Shown: piece by piece, positions 1 to 7,165 of the stretch | Layout: every line of letters starts with the position of its first letter | Numbering within the stretch: position 1 is the first letter of the stretch | Assembly: GCA_001771055.1 (NCBI GenBank) | Contig: MESS01000022.1 | Location: forward strand, 80,997 to 88,429 | DNA from: Caldithrix sp. RBG_13_44_9 | GTDB lineage: Bacteria > Calditrichota > Calditrichia > RBG-13-44-9 | Direction: 5' to 3' | Length of the DNA: 7,433 nucleotides | Made by a program: the position numbers and the translations under genes | Notes under the pieces: model-generated | What the model was told of the DNA's origin: nothing | What the model saw: only the letters and a program-made list of their open reading frames with translations | Databases searched by the model: none

Positions 1-355
1 AAAAAAATTACCAAATACCGATGCTGTCCACTTATACCAAATAAAAATTGGATTAATAAAACAAATTTATCCTACCGAGTCAATCCCTAAATAGTTGCAG
101 TGATTTCAAATCCATACCCTGTTGCAAAATATTCACAGTTGTGACTTCAATTCACAGTCATATTGATATTTTTTTAGAATCGACTCAGTTCTAATTCTAA
201 AATAAACAATATCATATATAAAATATTATTCCCCTGGCATGCTTTATGTTATAAAAAGGGCGAGGATAAAAATATGAAAAGTGGACTGAGAAAAAATAAC
301 CGCAAAACATACAAAATCCGGCATATTTGCCGATGATAATTTTAAGGAGGATTTT
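1..355. other. AT-rich upstream intergenic region, no supportable gene
   Basis: No convincing coding sequence was found on either strand. Two + strand frames are open from the window edge to stops near 88-94, so the tail of an upstream gene cannot be excluded, but about 30 codons of AT-rich sequence is not evidence. The stretch contains a cluster of TCACA/TGTGA half-sites (133-158), TATAAA-like boxes at 217-222 and 250-255 without good -35 partners, and a small 5-bp hairpin (319-332, CGGCA/TGCCG with loop TATT) just before the lipoprotein ribosome-binding site. It presumably contains the lipoprotein promoter, but no single promoter could be chosen with confidence. Confidence 0.6.
131..158. 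promoter_or_regulatory. Candidate operator: overlapping TCACA/TGTGA dyads
   Basis: Three half-sites lie together. TCACA(133-137)-GT-TGTGA(140-144) is a perfect 12-bp dyad. TGTGA(140-144)-N7-TCACA(152-156) is a second dyad whose centre is also partly symmetric (TT at 146-147 against AA at 149-150). The 9-mer ATTCACAGT occurs at 131-139 and again at 150-158, a period of 19 bp or nearly two helical turns. The half-sites resemble those of CRP/FNR-type regulators, but the second dyad has a 7-base gap instead of the CRP 6-base gap, so no specific regulator is claimed. It lies about 200 bp upstream of the lipoprotein gene. Confidence 0.35.
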
Positions 356-404
356 ATGAAAACCAATCAATCCAAAGGAGGATTTATGTGGTCCAATCAA
401 TTTG
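344..404 (+). repeat. Tandem duplication of ribosome-binding site and start codon
   Basis: Two adjacent copies of about 30 bases (344-374 and 375-404) each contain AAGGAGG, a short T-rich spacer, ATG, and then CCAATCAAT. The first copy has ATTTT and the second ATTT between the Shine-Dalgarno and ATG. The ATGs at 356 and 386 are in the same frame, so the duplication creates two near-identical initiation sites for one gene. AGGAGG lies 5 bases before the first ATG and 4 before the second. Confidence 0.8.
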
Positions 405-1828
405 CAGGGAAATTTTTTCTGTTATCGTTATTGCTGGCATTCGTTTTCTGGGGATGTGAAAAGGATACGGTCTCTCCGCCGCAGAACGAATTGCAGCTCA
501 GCCAGGCTTCTTCCGATGGGCTGGTGAGCGGCTGGCAAACTATTCATTCTTTGAATTCAATGGGAGATGTACAGGGAATCCTGTCCGGTGAGGTGGAAAT
601 GAATACCGGAGAGCTTGGCGGACTTCAATCAATTGAACAGATCCAGCAGCAATTTTCCAAGATGCATGCCGGAATAGAAGCTGTGCTATCCGGGCCGGTG
701 ACGGAGGGGATTCAAGTGGAGGACTCTCTATTGTGGTTCATTGACTGGACTGATCCCATTTCCGGCATTTCGGTGCGTAAAGCACTCTATTATAATTCGG
801 CCACCGGCATTGCCCGCTACTACGAAGCCATCTATCATTTTCCAGCTCAACTGCGAATTACTTACGATTCTACTGAAGTGAAGGTAGATTTGAATTTAAC
901 TCTGAACGACTCCACCGATGATCAATTCCTGTCCCTCTCAAAATTATCTTTATTTGAAGAGGATTTCTTCGTCCAGAAAATTGAAGCCAGCGCTACTGCC
1001 ACTGATTATGATCAGTATAATCAGGTAATAGGAGCAGTAGCTGCCAATCATGTCTGGTATGGAGAACAGACGGAACTGGATCAGTTGGTCCAGAATCTGG
1101 AAATTAATCCTGATCAGTCCGGGCATATCGATGAACGGCTGGATTATCGGGATGATACTTTTCTGGGTAAAGCGGTCAACTTTTATGCAGACTTTACCGG
1201 TGACTTCTCCGAGACCTGGCGCGACGGTACCCAGGTGACCGGTACTTTTGACCGCCTGGAAGATGATAATCATGCCAGCATCACCCGCATCATTGATTTT
1301 CCGGCGATCTACCTGCTGGACAAAATTGAGCAGGCCGCTGATGTCACTTTGAATCCGGCTGATTCTTCCAGTCATTGGCTGCTTAATGAAAAAATATATT
1401 TTGCCGGCGGCGATATTGACACCAGTGAGTTGGTGGTGGATGAATATTTTGAAGGCGGGTTTAAGAAAACACACCTGCAGGGTGCGCACAGCAATGGTTC
1501 TCAGGCTGATTTACTCGTGAGTCACTATCCGGAATACCAGGACATTGAAGGCTGGACGATCGGTGTGGAAGGTTATTACAGTCTGGTGCATGTCATTCTA
1601 TACAGCGACGGCAGCGGTGAATTATGGCTGACGGTCTATCTGAATCAACAGGCTTATTTGAATGGCGAGGAACCACTGGCAAATATCTATATCCACTTTA
1701 ATCCGGACGGCAGCGGCGAGGGCCAGATCACTGAAGGTGACAAAACCTATCATGTGAAGGTGAACCAGAATGGGGAAATGGAAATTCAGGATGAAGCGGG
1801 GAACAGCCAGATTCTCAGCGGTTTCTGA
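356..1828 (+). CDS. Secreted lipoprotein of unknown family
   Basis: The 490-residue product (480 from the second start at 386) has a lipoprotein signal: Lys, a hydrophobic run FFLLSLLLAFVFWG, then Cys34 (Cys24 in the shorter form) as the predicted lipidation site. The following residues, CEKDTVSPPQ, form a polar linker, and no aspartate directly follows the Cys. I do not recognise the mature domain. It is acidic, rich in Tyr, Trp and alternating polar/hydrophobic stretches, and looks mostly beta. Near the C-terminus DGSGE occurs twice (residues 418-422 and 451-455), each in a strand-turn-strand context. Both starts have strong Shine-Dalgarno sequences; the shorter form has the more usual signal-peptide length. 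A terminator follows at once, so the gene is probably transcribed alone. A surface or periplasmic structural or binding role is possible but not shown. Confidence 0.85.
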   Translation: MKTNQSKGGFMWSNQFAGKFFLLSLLLAFVFWGCEKDTVSPPQNELQLSQASSDGLVSGWQTIHSLNSMGDVQGILSGEVEMNTGELGGLQSIEQIQQQFSKMHAGIEAVLSGPVTEGIQVEDSLLWFIDWTDPISGISVRKALYYNSATGIARYYEAIYHFPAQLRITYDSTEVKVDLNLTLNDSTDDQFLSLSKLSLFEEDFFVQKIEASATATDYDQYNQVIGAVAANHVWYGEQTELDQLVQNLEINPDQSGHIDERLDYRDDTFLGKAVNFYADFTGDFSETWRDGTQVTGTFDRLEDDNHASITRIIDFPAIYLLDKIEQAADVTLNPADSSSHWLLNEKIYFAGGDIDTSELVVDEYFEGGFKKTHLQGAHSNGSQADLLVSHYPEYQDIEGWTIGVEGYYSLVHVILYSDGSGELWLTVYLNQQAYLNGEEPLANIYIHFNPDGSGEGQITEGDKTYHVKVNQNGEMEIQDEAGNSQILSGF

Positions 1829-1837
1829 TGAATTAAG

Positions 1838-1868
1838 AACGAAGGGGCGATAAGCCCCTTCGTTTATT
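1838..1868 (+). terminator. Rho-independent terminator after the lipoprotein gene
   Basis: An 11-bp perfect stem (AACGAAGGGGC at 1838-1848 with GCCCCTTCGTT at 1854-1864) encloses the 5-base loop GATAA and runs into TTATT. It begins 9 bases after the lipoprotein stop codon. It separates that gene from the downstream operon. Confidence 0.9.
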
Positions 1869-1880
1869 ACCGAAACTCTC

Positions 1881-1909
1881 TTGAAAGAATAGAATTATCA
1901 AACTAAATT
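1881..1909 (+). promoter_or_regulatory. Possible sigma70-type promoter of the omp85-ntrYX operon
   Basis: TTGAAA (1881-1886) matches the -35 consensus at 5 of 6 positions. After a 17-base spacer, TAAATT (1904-1909) matches the -10 at 4 of 6. It sits between the terminator and the ATG at 1947, which is where an operon promoter would be needed. Many AT-rich intergenic regions contain such matches, so this is tentative. Confidence 0.4.
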
Positions 1910-1946
1910 AGCGAACAACAGACTTTTGACAAATTGAGCGCCTCAC

Positions 1947-3290
1947 ATGTTGAAAACATCCCTTTCTCTAAATATATTTTTCAGTCTCCTTTTTATTTTA
2001 TTGATTGGTTCGGCCGTTAGCCAGGAGGAAAAGCAGACTGAGAGCTCACCGACCTTGAGAGTTGAATCAATTGAGATTTCGGGTAATTCAATGACCGATC
2101 AGCAGATCATTCTCTCCTTTTTGAGTTTTCGCAGCGGAGATCAGATCAGTAAAAATCAATTGGAAAAAGACAGCCGCCGTTTGCAGGAATCACATTTTTT
2201 CAAGGAAGTGGATATCTATACTCAGCCGGGAACGGACCGGGGACAGGTGATCCTTTACATTGAAGTGAAAGAACGGCACTGGCCTTACTTTCAATTCAAA
2301 GGGGGCTTCAGTGAACTGGACGGCTGGTATCTGAGTCCCATTGGCTTGCGGTTTGACAACCTATTCGGTCATGGGAATTATGCCGGGGTAGAGTTCTTTA
2401 TTGGTGACCGGCTGACCGGATTGGATATCTCCTACATGAAACCGGATCTATTCAGCACCAATCTTAATTTCCGGCTGTTGCTTTACACCCGCGGGCGGCA
2501 GTTTGTCCATTACCAGGACGGCCTGAGATATCTGCAGAGGGTAGATAACAGCGGACTTGGTTTGCGCCTTAACAGCAATCAGGGATTGATGAAATACCTG
2601 TGGTTCGATTTTGTCCTGGAATCGTTTACTGCCGCAGATCATATGTGGAGAGCCGGTGAGAAGGACTCTAATGTGGAATTGCCGGCAGAACTGCAGCCCT
2701 ACTCCGGTCAAAATGGAGTTGGACGTTTTGTGGTAAGCCTGAATGTGGATACCCGGAACCAGCTCAACTATCCTTCGCATGGTTATTGGGGTAGTTTGTC
2801 CATTGACCAGGTACGGGCTCCACAAGCGGTCTTCGATGACTATAACAAATTGATTTTTGACCTGCGCGGATATCAGGAAATTTCCCATCACTGGGTGCTG
2901 GCAGTGCGAACCAAAGCAGCCTGGGCCAAAGAGGCGGCTCCCTTTTATGACCGGTTCTATCTGGGAGGGCCCAATTCCCTGCGGGGTTATGCCGACCGCA
3001 GCCTCAATCCGGTTGAGTATGCCTCCCGTCTGATTCAAGGTAGTGCTGAACTGCGGTTCCCACTAACCCGCTCGAAATATCCCCGTCATTTTTTGACCGG
3101 GGTATTTTTTTATGATATCGGCCAGGCCTGGAGTGATCCGGATACCTTCGATGAGAACCAGTTCCACAGCAGTGTGGGTTACGGACTGCGGTTTAATATT
3201 CCTTTTATCGGATTAGTCCGACTGGATTTTGCTTATCCCGTTCCGTCCTATGAGCTGATGGTGCACATGTCACTGGGTCACACTTTCTGA
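1947..3290 (+). CDS. Short Omp85/BamA-family outer-membrane barrel with one POTRA domain
   Basis: The 447-residue protein has an N-terminal signal peptide (hydrophobic residues about 10-21, likely cleavage after AVS near residue 25). One POTRA-like domain follows (about 37-108): LRVESIEISGN opens it, FFKEVDIY lies in the middle and ILYIEVKER closes it. The rest is a beta-barrel of alternating residues. The barrel contains GGPNSLRGY (340-348), the conserved loop-6 motif of Omp85 proteins with its Arg346, and the chain ends in Phe447, as expected of a barrel assembly signal. Omp85 proteins insert or secrete proteins, or sometimes lipids, across the outer membrane. BamA has five POTRAs and about 800 residues, so this is not a classical BamA but a compact homologue of unknown substrate. 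The ATG has no strong Shine-Dalgarno. It is the first gene of the ntrYX transcript, 50 bases before the next start with no terminator between. Confidence 0.88.
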   Translation: MLKTSLSLNIFFSLLFILLIGSAVSQEEKQTESSPTLRVESIEISGNSMTDQQIILSFLSFRSGDQISKNQLEKDSRRLQESHFFKEVDIYTQPGTDRGQVILYIEVKERHWPYFQFKGGFSELDGWYLSPIGLRFDNLFGHGNYAGVEFFIGDRLTGLDISYMKPDLFSTNLNFRLLLYTRGRQFVHYQDGLRYLQRVDNSGLGLRLNSNQGLMKYLWFDFVLESFTAADHMWRAGEKDSNVELPAELQPYSGQNGVGRFVVSLNVDTRNQLNYPSHGYWGSLSIDQVRAPQAVFDDYNKLIFDLRGYQEISHHWVLAVRTKAAWAKEAAPFYDRFYLGGPNSLRGYADRSLNPVEYASRLIQGSAELRFPLTRSKYPRHFLTGVFFYDIGQAWSDPDTFDENQFHSSVGYGLRFNIPFIGLVRLDFAYPVPSYELMVHMSLGHTF

Positions 3291-3340
3291 TCGGAAAACC
3301 TGGAGAGCATCTATTTGACCATCACAAGGATGAACACGAA

Positions 3341-4006
3341 TTGTCAGTATTGAAACTGCGACTGAAATTCTTCCGGTGGCTGCTGTTGGTATTTCCTGCC
3401 GTCCTTTCGGCTCAGAACTTCCAGCTGAGCGGGATCCTGCCTTATGCAGCAGAAGATTCATTAAAAGTGGATTTTTCGGTCCAGCAGCTGTGGGAAGGGA
3501 AAATCGCAAAAACTCTGCTGGCAGGTATTCCGCTGGACATTCAACTGGACATTATCCTGCTGAATCCTGATCTAAAGGTAATCAGTCAGAAATCATACAT
3601 CGGGGAGGTTGTATATGATGTTTGGGAAGAGAAGTTTACTTTACTGAATCTCGGCATTTTCCCCGCCCATTGTAATAGTTTGGCTGATTTAAGGAATTGG
3701 TTTGAGCATATTGAACGCGTCGGACTGAATCCGCTGGAAACTTTAGTCCCGGAAGTCAAATATCAGGTTCGAATTGATTTTTCTGTTTTGCTGCTGAATA
3801 AAAAACAAAACCAGGAATTAAAACGCTGGATGCAATCCGCTGATCAGACCGAAGAAGAATTTGCCTCCCGGGAACGATCTACCGGATTTCGTCTGAACAT
3901 TAATCAGCTGGTACAACTATTTTTTTCCGGTGATGAAGAGCCTGAAAAATTCCAGGTATCCGGTTCATCCACTCCCTTTACCCTGACGGATCTGATGATA
4001 AAATGA
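3341..4006 (+). CDS. Exported DUF4390-like protein
   Basis: The 221-residue protein starts at TTG 3341, with AAGGA at 3326-3330. No in-frame ATG precedes the signal sequence, and the ATG at 3330 is in another frame that stops at once. An in-frame TTG at 3350 is an alternative. The N-terminus has basic residues, then a hydrophobic WLLLVFPAVLSA segment, with likely cleavage after Ala24. The mature part (LPYAAEDSLKVDFSV, then LWEG, GIPLDIQLDIILL and VVYDVWEEKFTLLNLG) fits the layout of DUF4390, a family of small periplasmic proteins known upstream of ntrYX in proteobacteria. Its molecular role is unknown. Its last 4 bases overlap the kinase start (ATGA), so the two are probably translationally coupled. 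An accessory to the kinase sensor domain is a reasonable inference. Family assignment rests on pattern and context only. Confidence 0.72.
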   Translation: MSVLKLRLKFFRWLLLVFPAVLSAQNFQLSGILPYAAEDSLKVDFSVQQLWEGKIAKTLLAGIPLDIQLDIILLNPDLKVISQKSYIGEVVYDVWEEKFTLLNLGIFPAHCNSLADLRNWFEHIERVGLNPLETLVPEVKYQVRIDFSVLLLNKKQNQELKRWMQSADQTEEEFASRERSTGFRLNINQLVQLFFSGDEEPEKFQVSGSSTPFTLTDLMIK

Positions 4007-5550
4007 AAAAGATCAGAACGAAAATTATTGTGATCCTTCTCTTGCTGGTTTTAATACCGCTTATTCCTACTTCCATCCTGGTTTTTCAATTGATTCATCA
4101 AACCTACCGGGTGGGAGTGAATCCCCAGGTCCGGGAAGGACTGGAGCAGGGGATGACTTTTTCTAAAATGATCTATGATCTCCAGCGGAAAGAATTGGTC
4201 ACCGCCCTGGAATTTATGGCGCAGACCACCGTGTTCCAGGAATCGGCAAAAATCTCACCAGCCGTATTCGACCTGCCTATGAAGCTGGATACCGGTTTCT
4301 GGCACCTTCATTCTCTCAGCTTGTTTGACGGGCGAGGGCATAAACTTCAGCAAATTGATTATGATTCGCTTGGTGCCGCTACTTTTGATCCGAGAATTCT
4401 GACGGAATTTCGGATACCGGAGCGGCGTAGCCTGGTAGTTTCGGACCGTGAAGCAAATCGCTTTACGGCGGTGTTGAAAATAGAGCCGGTTAAAACATTC
4501 AGAGGTTTTCTGGTTCTGCAGGCCAGCATGCAGAAGATACCCTTATTGAAAGCGGATAGTCTGCTGAACACCCAGCAGATATATCAGACGCTGGATTTTA
4601 AGCGGGATCACCTGATAAAGAGTTTTTTATGGAGTTTCATTTTGATTTTTGTGATCCTGCTGGCGCTGGTCATCCTTCTCGGGATCTGGATCTCGGCCCG
4701 TCTTACCTCTCCGTTCAGTCAGTTGGTAACGGCCACAGCTGAAATTGGAAAGGGAAATCTTGATTATCGATTACCCGTTTCTTCCAGAAGGGATGAAGTG
4801 GGACAGCTGATCTTCCATTTCAATGCCATGACCCGGCAGTTAAAAGAAAATCAGCAGCGCATGATTTACCTGGAAAAAATGGCCGCTTGGCAGCAAATGG
4901 CACGAAAGATGGCTCATGAAATTAAAAATCCCCTTACTCCCATCCAGCTGACCATTCAGCAACTGGTGGACAAATATGATGGATCGAACCGGGAATATCA
5001 TAAATTATTGCAGGAATGTTTTGAGATCATCCAGGATGAAATTGGCAGCTTACGGCGGTTGGTCAGTGAATTTTCGGAATTCGGTCGCCTGCCGGAATTA
5101 CAGCTTTCGATGGGGAATCTCAATGAACTGATCCGGGAAGTTGCAGCTCTTTATTCGGGGAGGCTGCGGCTTAAACTGGATGGAAAAATTCCGGTCTTCG
5201 CTTTCGACGAAGACCGTATGCGCCGGCTGTTTATCAATCTGATTGAGAATGCCATTCAGGCTGATCTCGGGAATCAACCAATCACCATCGAAACCGAAAT
5301 TATGAAGGATCGGATCATCATAAAAGTACAGGACCGGGGTGAAGGGATTTCAGACCAACAAATTGATAAAATATTTGAACCCTATTTTTCTACCAAAAAA
5401 GGAAGCATGGGTCTGGGGCTGGCCATTTCCCGGTTGATTGTGGAAGAACATGGCGGAACCATCAGGGTCGAGTCTGAAATCAAAAAAGGCACAGCTTTCA
5501 TTATAGATCTACCTTTAAATAATTTAAATAATCAGGTTAATCATGGTTAA
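4003..5550 (+). CDS. NtrY-like membrane sensor histidine kinase
   Basis: The 515-residue kinase has a first membrane segment (about 8-28), an extracytoplasmic domain of about 180 residues, a second membrane segment (about 211-230), HAMP (about 231-283), the dimerisation/phosphotransfer domain with MAHEIKNPLTPIQLT, and a HATPase domain. His305 is the predicted phosphorylation site. The ATP lid side shows N412 and N416 (N-box), DRGEG 444-448 (G1), FEPYFSTK (F-box) and GLGL 470-473 (G2). AAWQQMARKMAHEIKNPLTP is characteristic of NtrY. Classical NtrY proteins have more N-terminal membrane helices and a PAS domain after HAMP. Here HAMP runs almost directly into the His domain with no room for PAS. 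The gene overlaps the DUF4390 gene by 4 bases and the regulator gene by 8. It has no clear Shine-Dalgarno. The stimulus is unknown, and the periplasmic domain suggests an envelope signal. Confidence 0.93.
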   Translation: MKKIRTKIIVILLLLVLIPLIPTSILVFQLIHQTYRVGVNPQVREGLEQGMTFSKMIYDLQRKELVTALEFMAQTTVFQESAKISPAVFDLPMKLDTGFWHLHSLSLFDGRGHKLQQIDYDSLGAATFDPRILTEFRIPERRSLVVSDREANRFTAVLKIEPVKTFRGFLVLQASMQKIPLLKADSLLNTQQIYQTLDFKRDHLIKSFLWSFILIFVILLALVILLGIWISARLTSPFSQLVTATAEIGKGNLDYRLPVSSRRDEVGQLIFHFNAMTRQLKENQQRMIYLEKMAAWQQMARKMAHEIKNPLTPIQLTIQQLVDKYDGSNREYHKLLQECFEIIQDEIGSLRRLVSEFSEFGRLPELQLSMGNLNELIREVAALYSGRLRLKLDGKIPVFAFDEDRMRRLFINLIENAIQADLGNQPITIETEIMKDRIIIKVQDRGEGISDQQIDKIFEPYFSTKKGSMGLGLAISRLIVEEHGGTIRVESEIKKGTAFIIDLPLNNLNNQVNHG

Positions 5551-6904
5551 GAGCCGTATCCTTATTGTTGATGATGAAAAAAATATCTGCCGTTCGCTGG
5601 AGTTAATTCTCGCTTCAGAAGGTTACCTGATACAGACAGCCGGGACGGCCAGAGAGGCTATGGTAGCACTGGAGAAAAATCGTCCGGATGTTGTTTTTCT
5701 GGATGTGCTGCTGCCGGATCGCGACGGATTGCTGGTATTGAATGATATCAAAGCATTAGACCCGGATATTCAAGTGATCATGATCTCCGGGCATGCCACT
5801 TTAAGCATGGCAGTAACCGCGACCAAAGCCGGGGCGTACGATTTCCTGGAGAAACCGCTGCAGAAAGAGAAAATTCTTATTGTTATCCGGCACCTTCAGC
5901 AGACACAGGAGCTGCAGCAGCAGTATCAAAAGCTGCAGGAACAGATATCCTATGATTATCAGATGGTTGGGAACAGTGAAGCGATGCAGAAAATGCGTGA
6001 ACAGATTCAGCGGGTAGCTGACACTGAAAGTAAAGTTCTCATTTTAGGGGAAAGCGGCACCGGAAAAGAACTGGCGGCCTGGGCAGTTCATCAGCAAAGT
6101 CCCCGTCGGCAGAAGGCGTTCATAAAAATGAATTGTGCGGCCATTCCGGAAGATCTGACCGAGAGTGAATTGTTCGGTCATGAAAAGGGATCGTTTACCG
6201 GAGCTATGGCCACCCGTGATGGAAAATTTCTACAGGCAGACGGCGGAACTCTGTTCCTGGATGAAATTGCTGATATGAGCCTGCGGGTGCAGACCAAGGT
6301 ACTGCGGGTGCTGCAGGATGGAAAGTTCGAACGGGTAGGAGGAAAAGATACCCTGGAAGTCAATGTCCGGGTGCTGGCTGCCACTAACCGGAACCTGGAG
6401 GAAATGGTAAAACGAGGGGTATTCCGGGAAGATTTATATTACCGCCTGAATGTTTTCCCCATCATTATTCCTACTTTACGGGACAGGAAAGAGGATATTC
6501 CTCTGCTCATTCAGCATTTCATAGAAAAAATTTGTCTCAAGAACAACCGTAAACCAGTCCAGATTGCTCCGGAGGTAATAAGAACACTGCAGCAATATTC
6601 CTGGCCGGGGAATATAAGGGAATTGCAGAATATCATGGAGCGGTTAATTATTATGGCAGCAGGGGGAAAGATTGAAGCCAGCTCTTTGCCTACCTACTTG
6701 CAGCAGCCGGGTTCATCTGTTGGGTTGTTTTCGGAAAAAATCGGATTGAAAGAGTGGCGAGAGAAAACCGAACGGGAGTATATCCGCCAGAGTCTGGATC
6801 ATTGCGGCTGGAATATTTCGGAGACGGCCAAATTCCTGGGAATCGAAAGGACCAATCTGCATAAAAAGATGAAAGCTCTGGGTATTCAGCGGCTAGAATC
6901 CTGA
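5543..6904 (+). CDS. NtrX-like sigma54-dependent response regulator
   Basis: The 453-residue regulator has a receiver domain (about 4-120) with acidic pocket D10/D11, phosphoacceptor Asp54, Ser82 and Lys104. A Gln-rich probable coiled coil (about 117-137) links it to an AAA+ sigma54-interaction domain starting near 141. Walker A is GESGTGKE (169-176), the sigma54-contacting loop is GSFTGA (216-221), and Walker B contains D240-E241. A FREDLYYRLNVFPI block follows (from 294). The C-terminus is a Fis-type helix-turn-helix (about 424-448; ERTNLHKKMKALGI is typical of NtrX). The sigma54 loop has Ser in place of the more common Ala of GAFTGA; the Thr needed for contact is kept. The start overlaps the kinase by 8 bases without a clear Shine-Dalgarno, so coupling is likely. 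Target promoters are not visible here. Confidence 0.95.
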   Translation: MVKSRILIVDDEKNICRSLELILASEGYLIQTAGTAREAMVALEKNRPDVVFLDVLLPDRDGLLVLNDIKALDPDIQVIMISGHATLSMAVTATKAGAYDFLEKPLQKEKILIVIRHLQQTQELQQQYQKLQEQISYDYQMVGNSEAMQKMREQIQRVADTESKVLILGESGTGKELAAWAVHQQSPRRQKAFIKMNCAAIPEDLTESELFGHEKGSFTGAMATRDGKFLQADGGTLFLDEIADMSLRVQTKVLRVLQDGKFERVGGKDTLEVNVRVLAATNRNLEEMVKRGVFREDLYYRLNVFPIIIPTLRDRKEDIPLLIQHFIEKICLKNNRKPVQIAPEVIRTLQQYSWPGNIRELQNIMERLIIMAAGGKIEASSLPTYLQQPGSSVGLFSEKIGLKEWREKTEREYIRQSLDHCGWNISETAKFLGIERTNLHKKMKALGIQRLES

Positions 6905-7048
6905 CCGGATTGTTGAATGAACAGTTGGTTCGTAATCTACTTGCAGGGTAATGACTCTTCCTTCCTCTATTGGGACAGAGAGTTCCCCGCAAATTATCAA
7001 TTGCACTCTATCTCCCGCTTGACCAGCAAAGTGGAGGGAAAATCTATT

Positions 7049-7065
7049 AATCCTCTACGAGGATT
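7049..7065 (+). repeat. Palindrome H1, core TCTACGA
   Basis: Stem AATCCTC/GAGGATT (7 bp) with loop TAC. It is followed by a T-rich stretch (TTTTAAATTGTTTT, 7064-7077). Confidence 0.9.
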
Positions 7066-7077
7066 TTAAATTGTTTT
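7051..7077 (+). terminator. H1 as a possible weak terminator of the ntrYX operon
   Basis: The H1 stem followed by interrupted T-runs could end transcription about 145 bases after the regulator stop. The T tract is broken by AAA and G, and the same palindrome in unit 2 (H5) has no T tract, so termination is not the shared function of these palindromes. Confidence 0.3.
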
Positions 7078-7101
7078 GTGGTGTATTATTCTACAATAAT
7101 A

Positions 7102-7118
7102 TGACCTCTACGAGGTCA
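7102..7118 (+). repeat. Palindrome H2, core TCTACGA
   Basis: Stem TGACCTC/GAGGTCA (7 bp) with loop TAC. It is the first inner arm of the cloverleaf-like element. Confidence 0.9.
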
Positions 7119-7148
7119 ACCAATGAGCTATGTTGGCCTGATTACCAA

Positions 7149-7165
7149 AAACATCGTAGATGTTT
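7149..7165 (-). repeat. Palindrome H3, core TCGTAGA
   Basis: Stem AAACATC/GATGTTT (7 bp) with loop GTA on the + strand. The core is the reverse complement of that in H1 and H2, so it is entered here as minus orientation. Confidence 0.9.

Noticed and set aside
1..94. C-terminal end of an upstream gene
   Set aside because: Two + strand frames are open to stops at 88-90 and 92-94, but neither can be favoured from about 30 AT-rich codons.
235..250. Sigma54 -24/-12 promoter before the lipoprotein gene (TGGCAT)
   Set aside because: The -24 half is fair, but the -12 half reads ATGTT in place of TTGCA and lacks the GC pair, so the match is poor.
950..1489. Long antisense ORF opposite the lipoprotein gene, and similar ones at 2448-3038 and 6690-6992
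   Set aside because: They lie opposite well-supported genes, show no recognisable domain and have no ribosome-binding site or independent context; they are shadows of the coding strand.
4423..4431. GGCGTAGCC in the kinase gene, another C(GTA)G palindrome
   Set aside because: The stem is only 3 bp and lacks the T-A pair of the array core, so it is probably chance within coding sequence.
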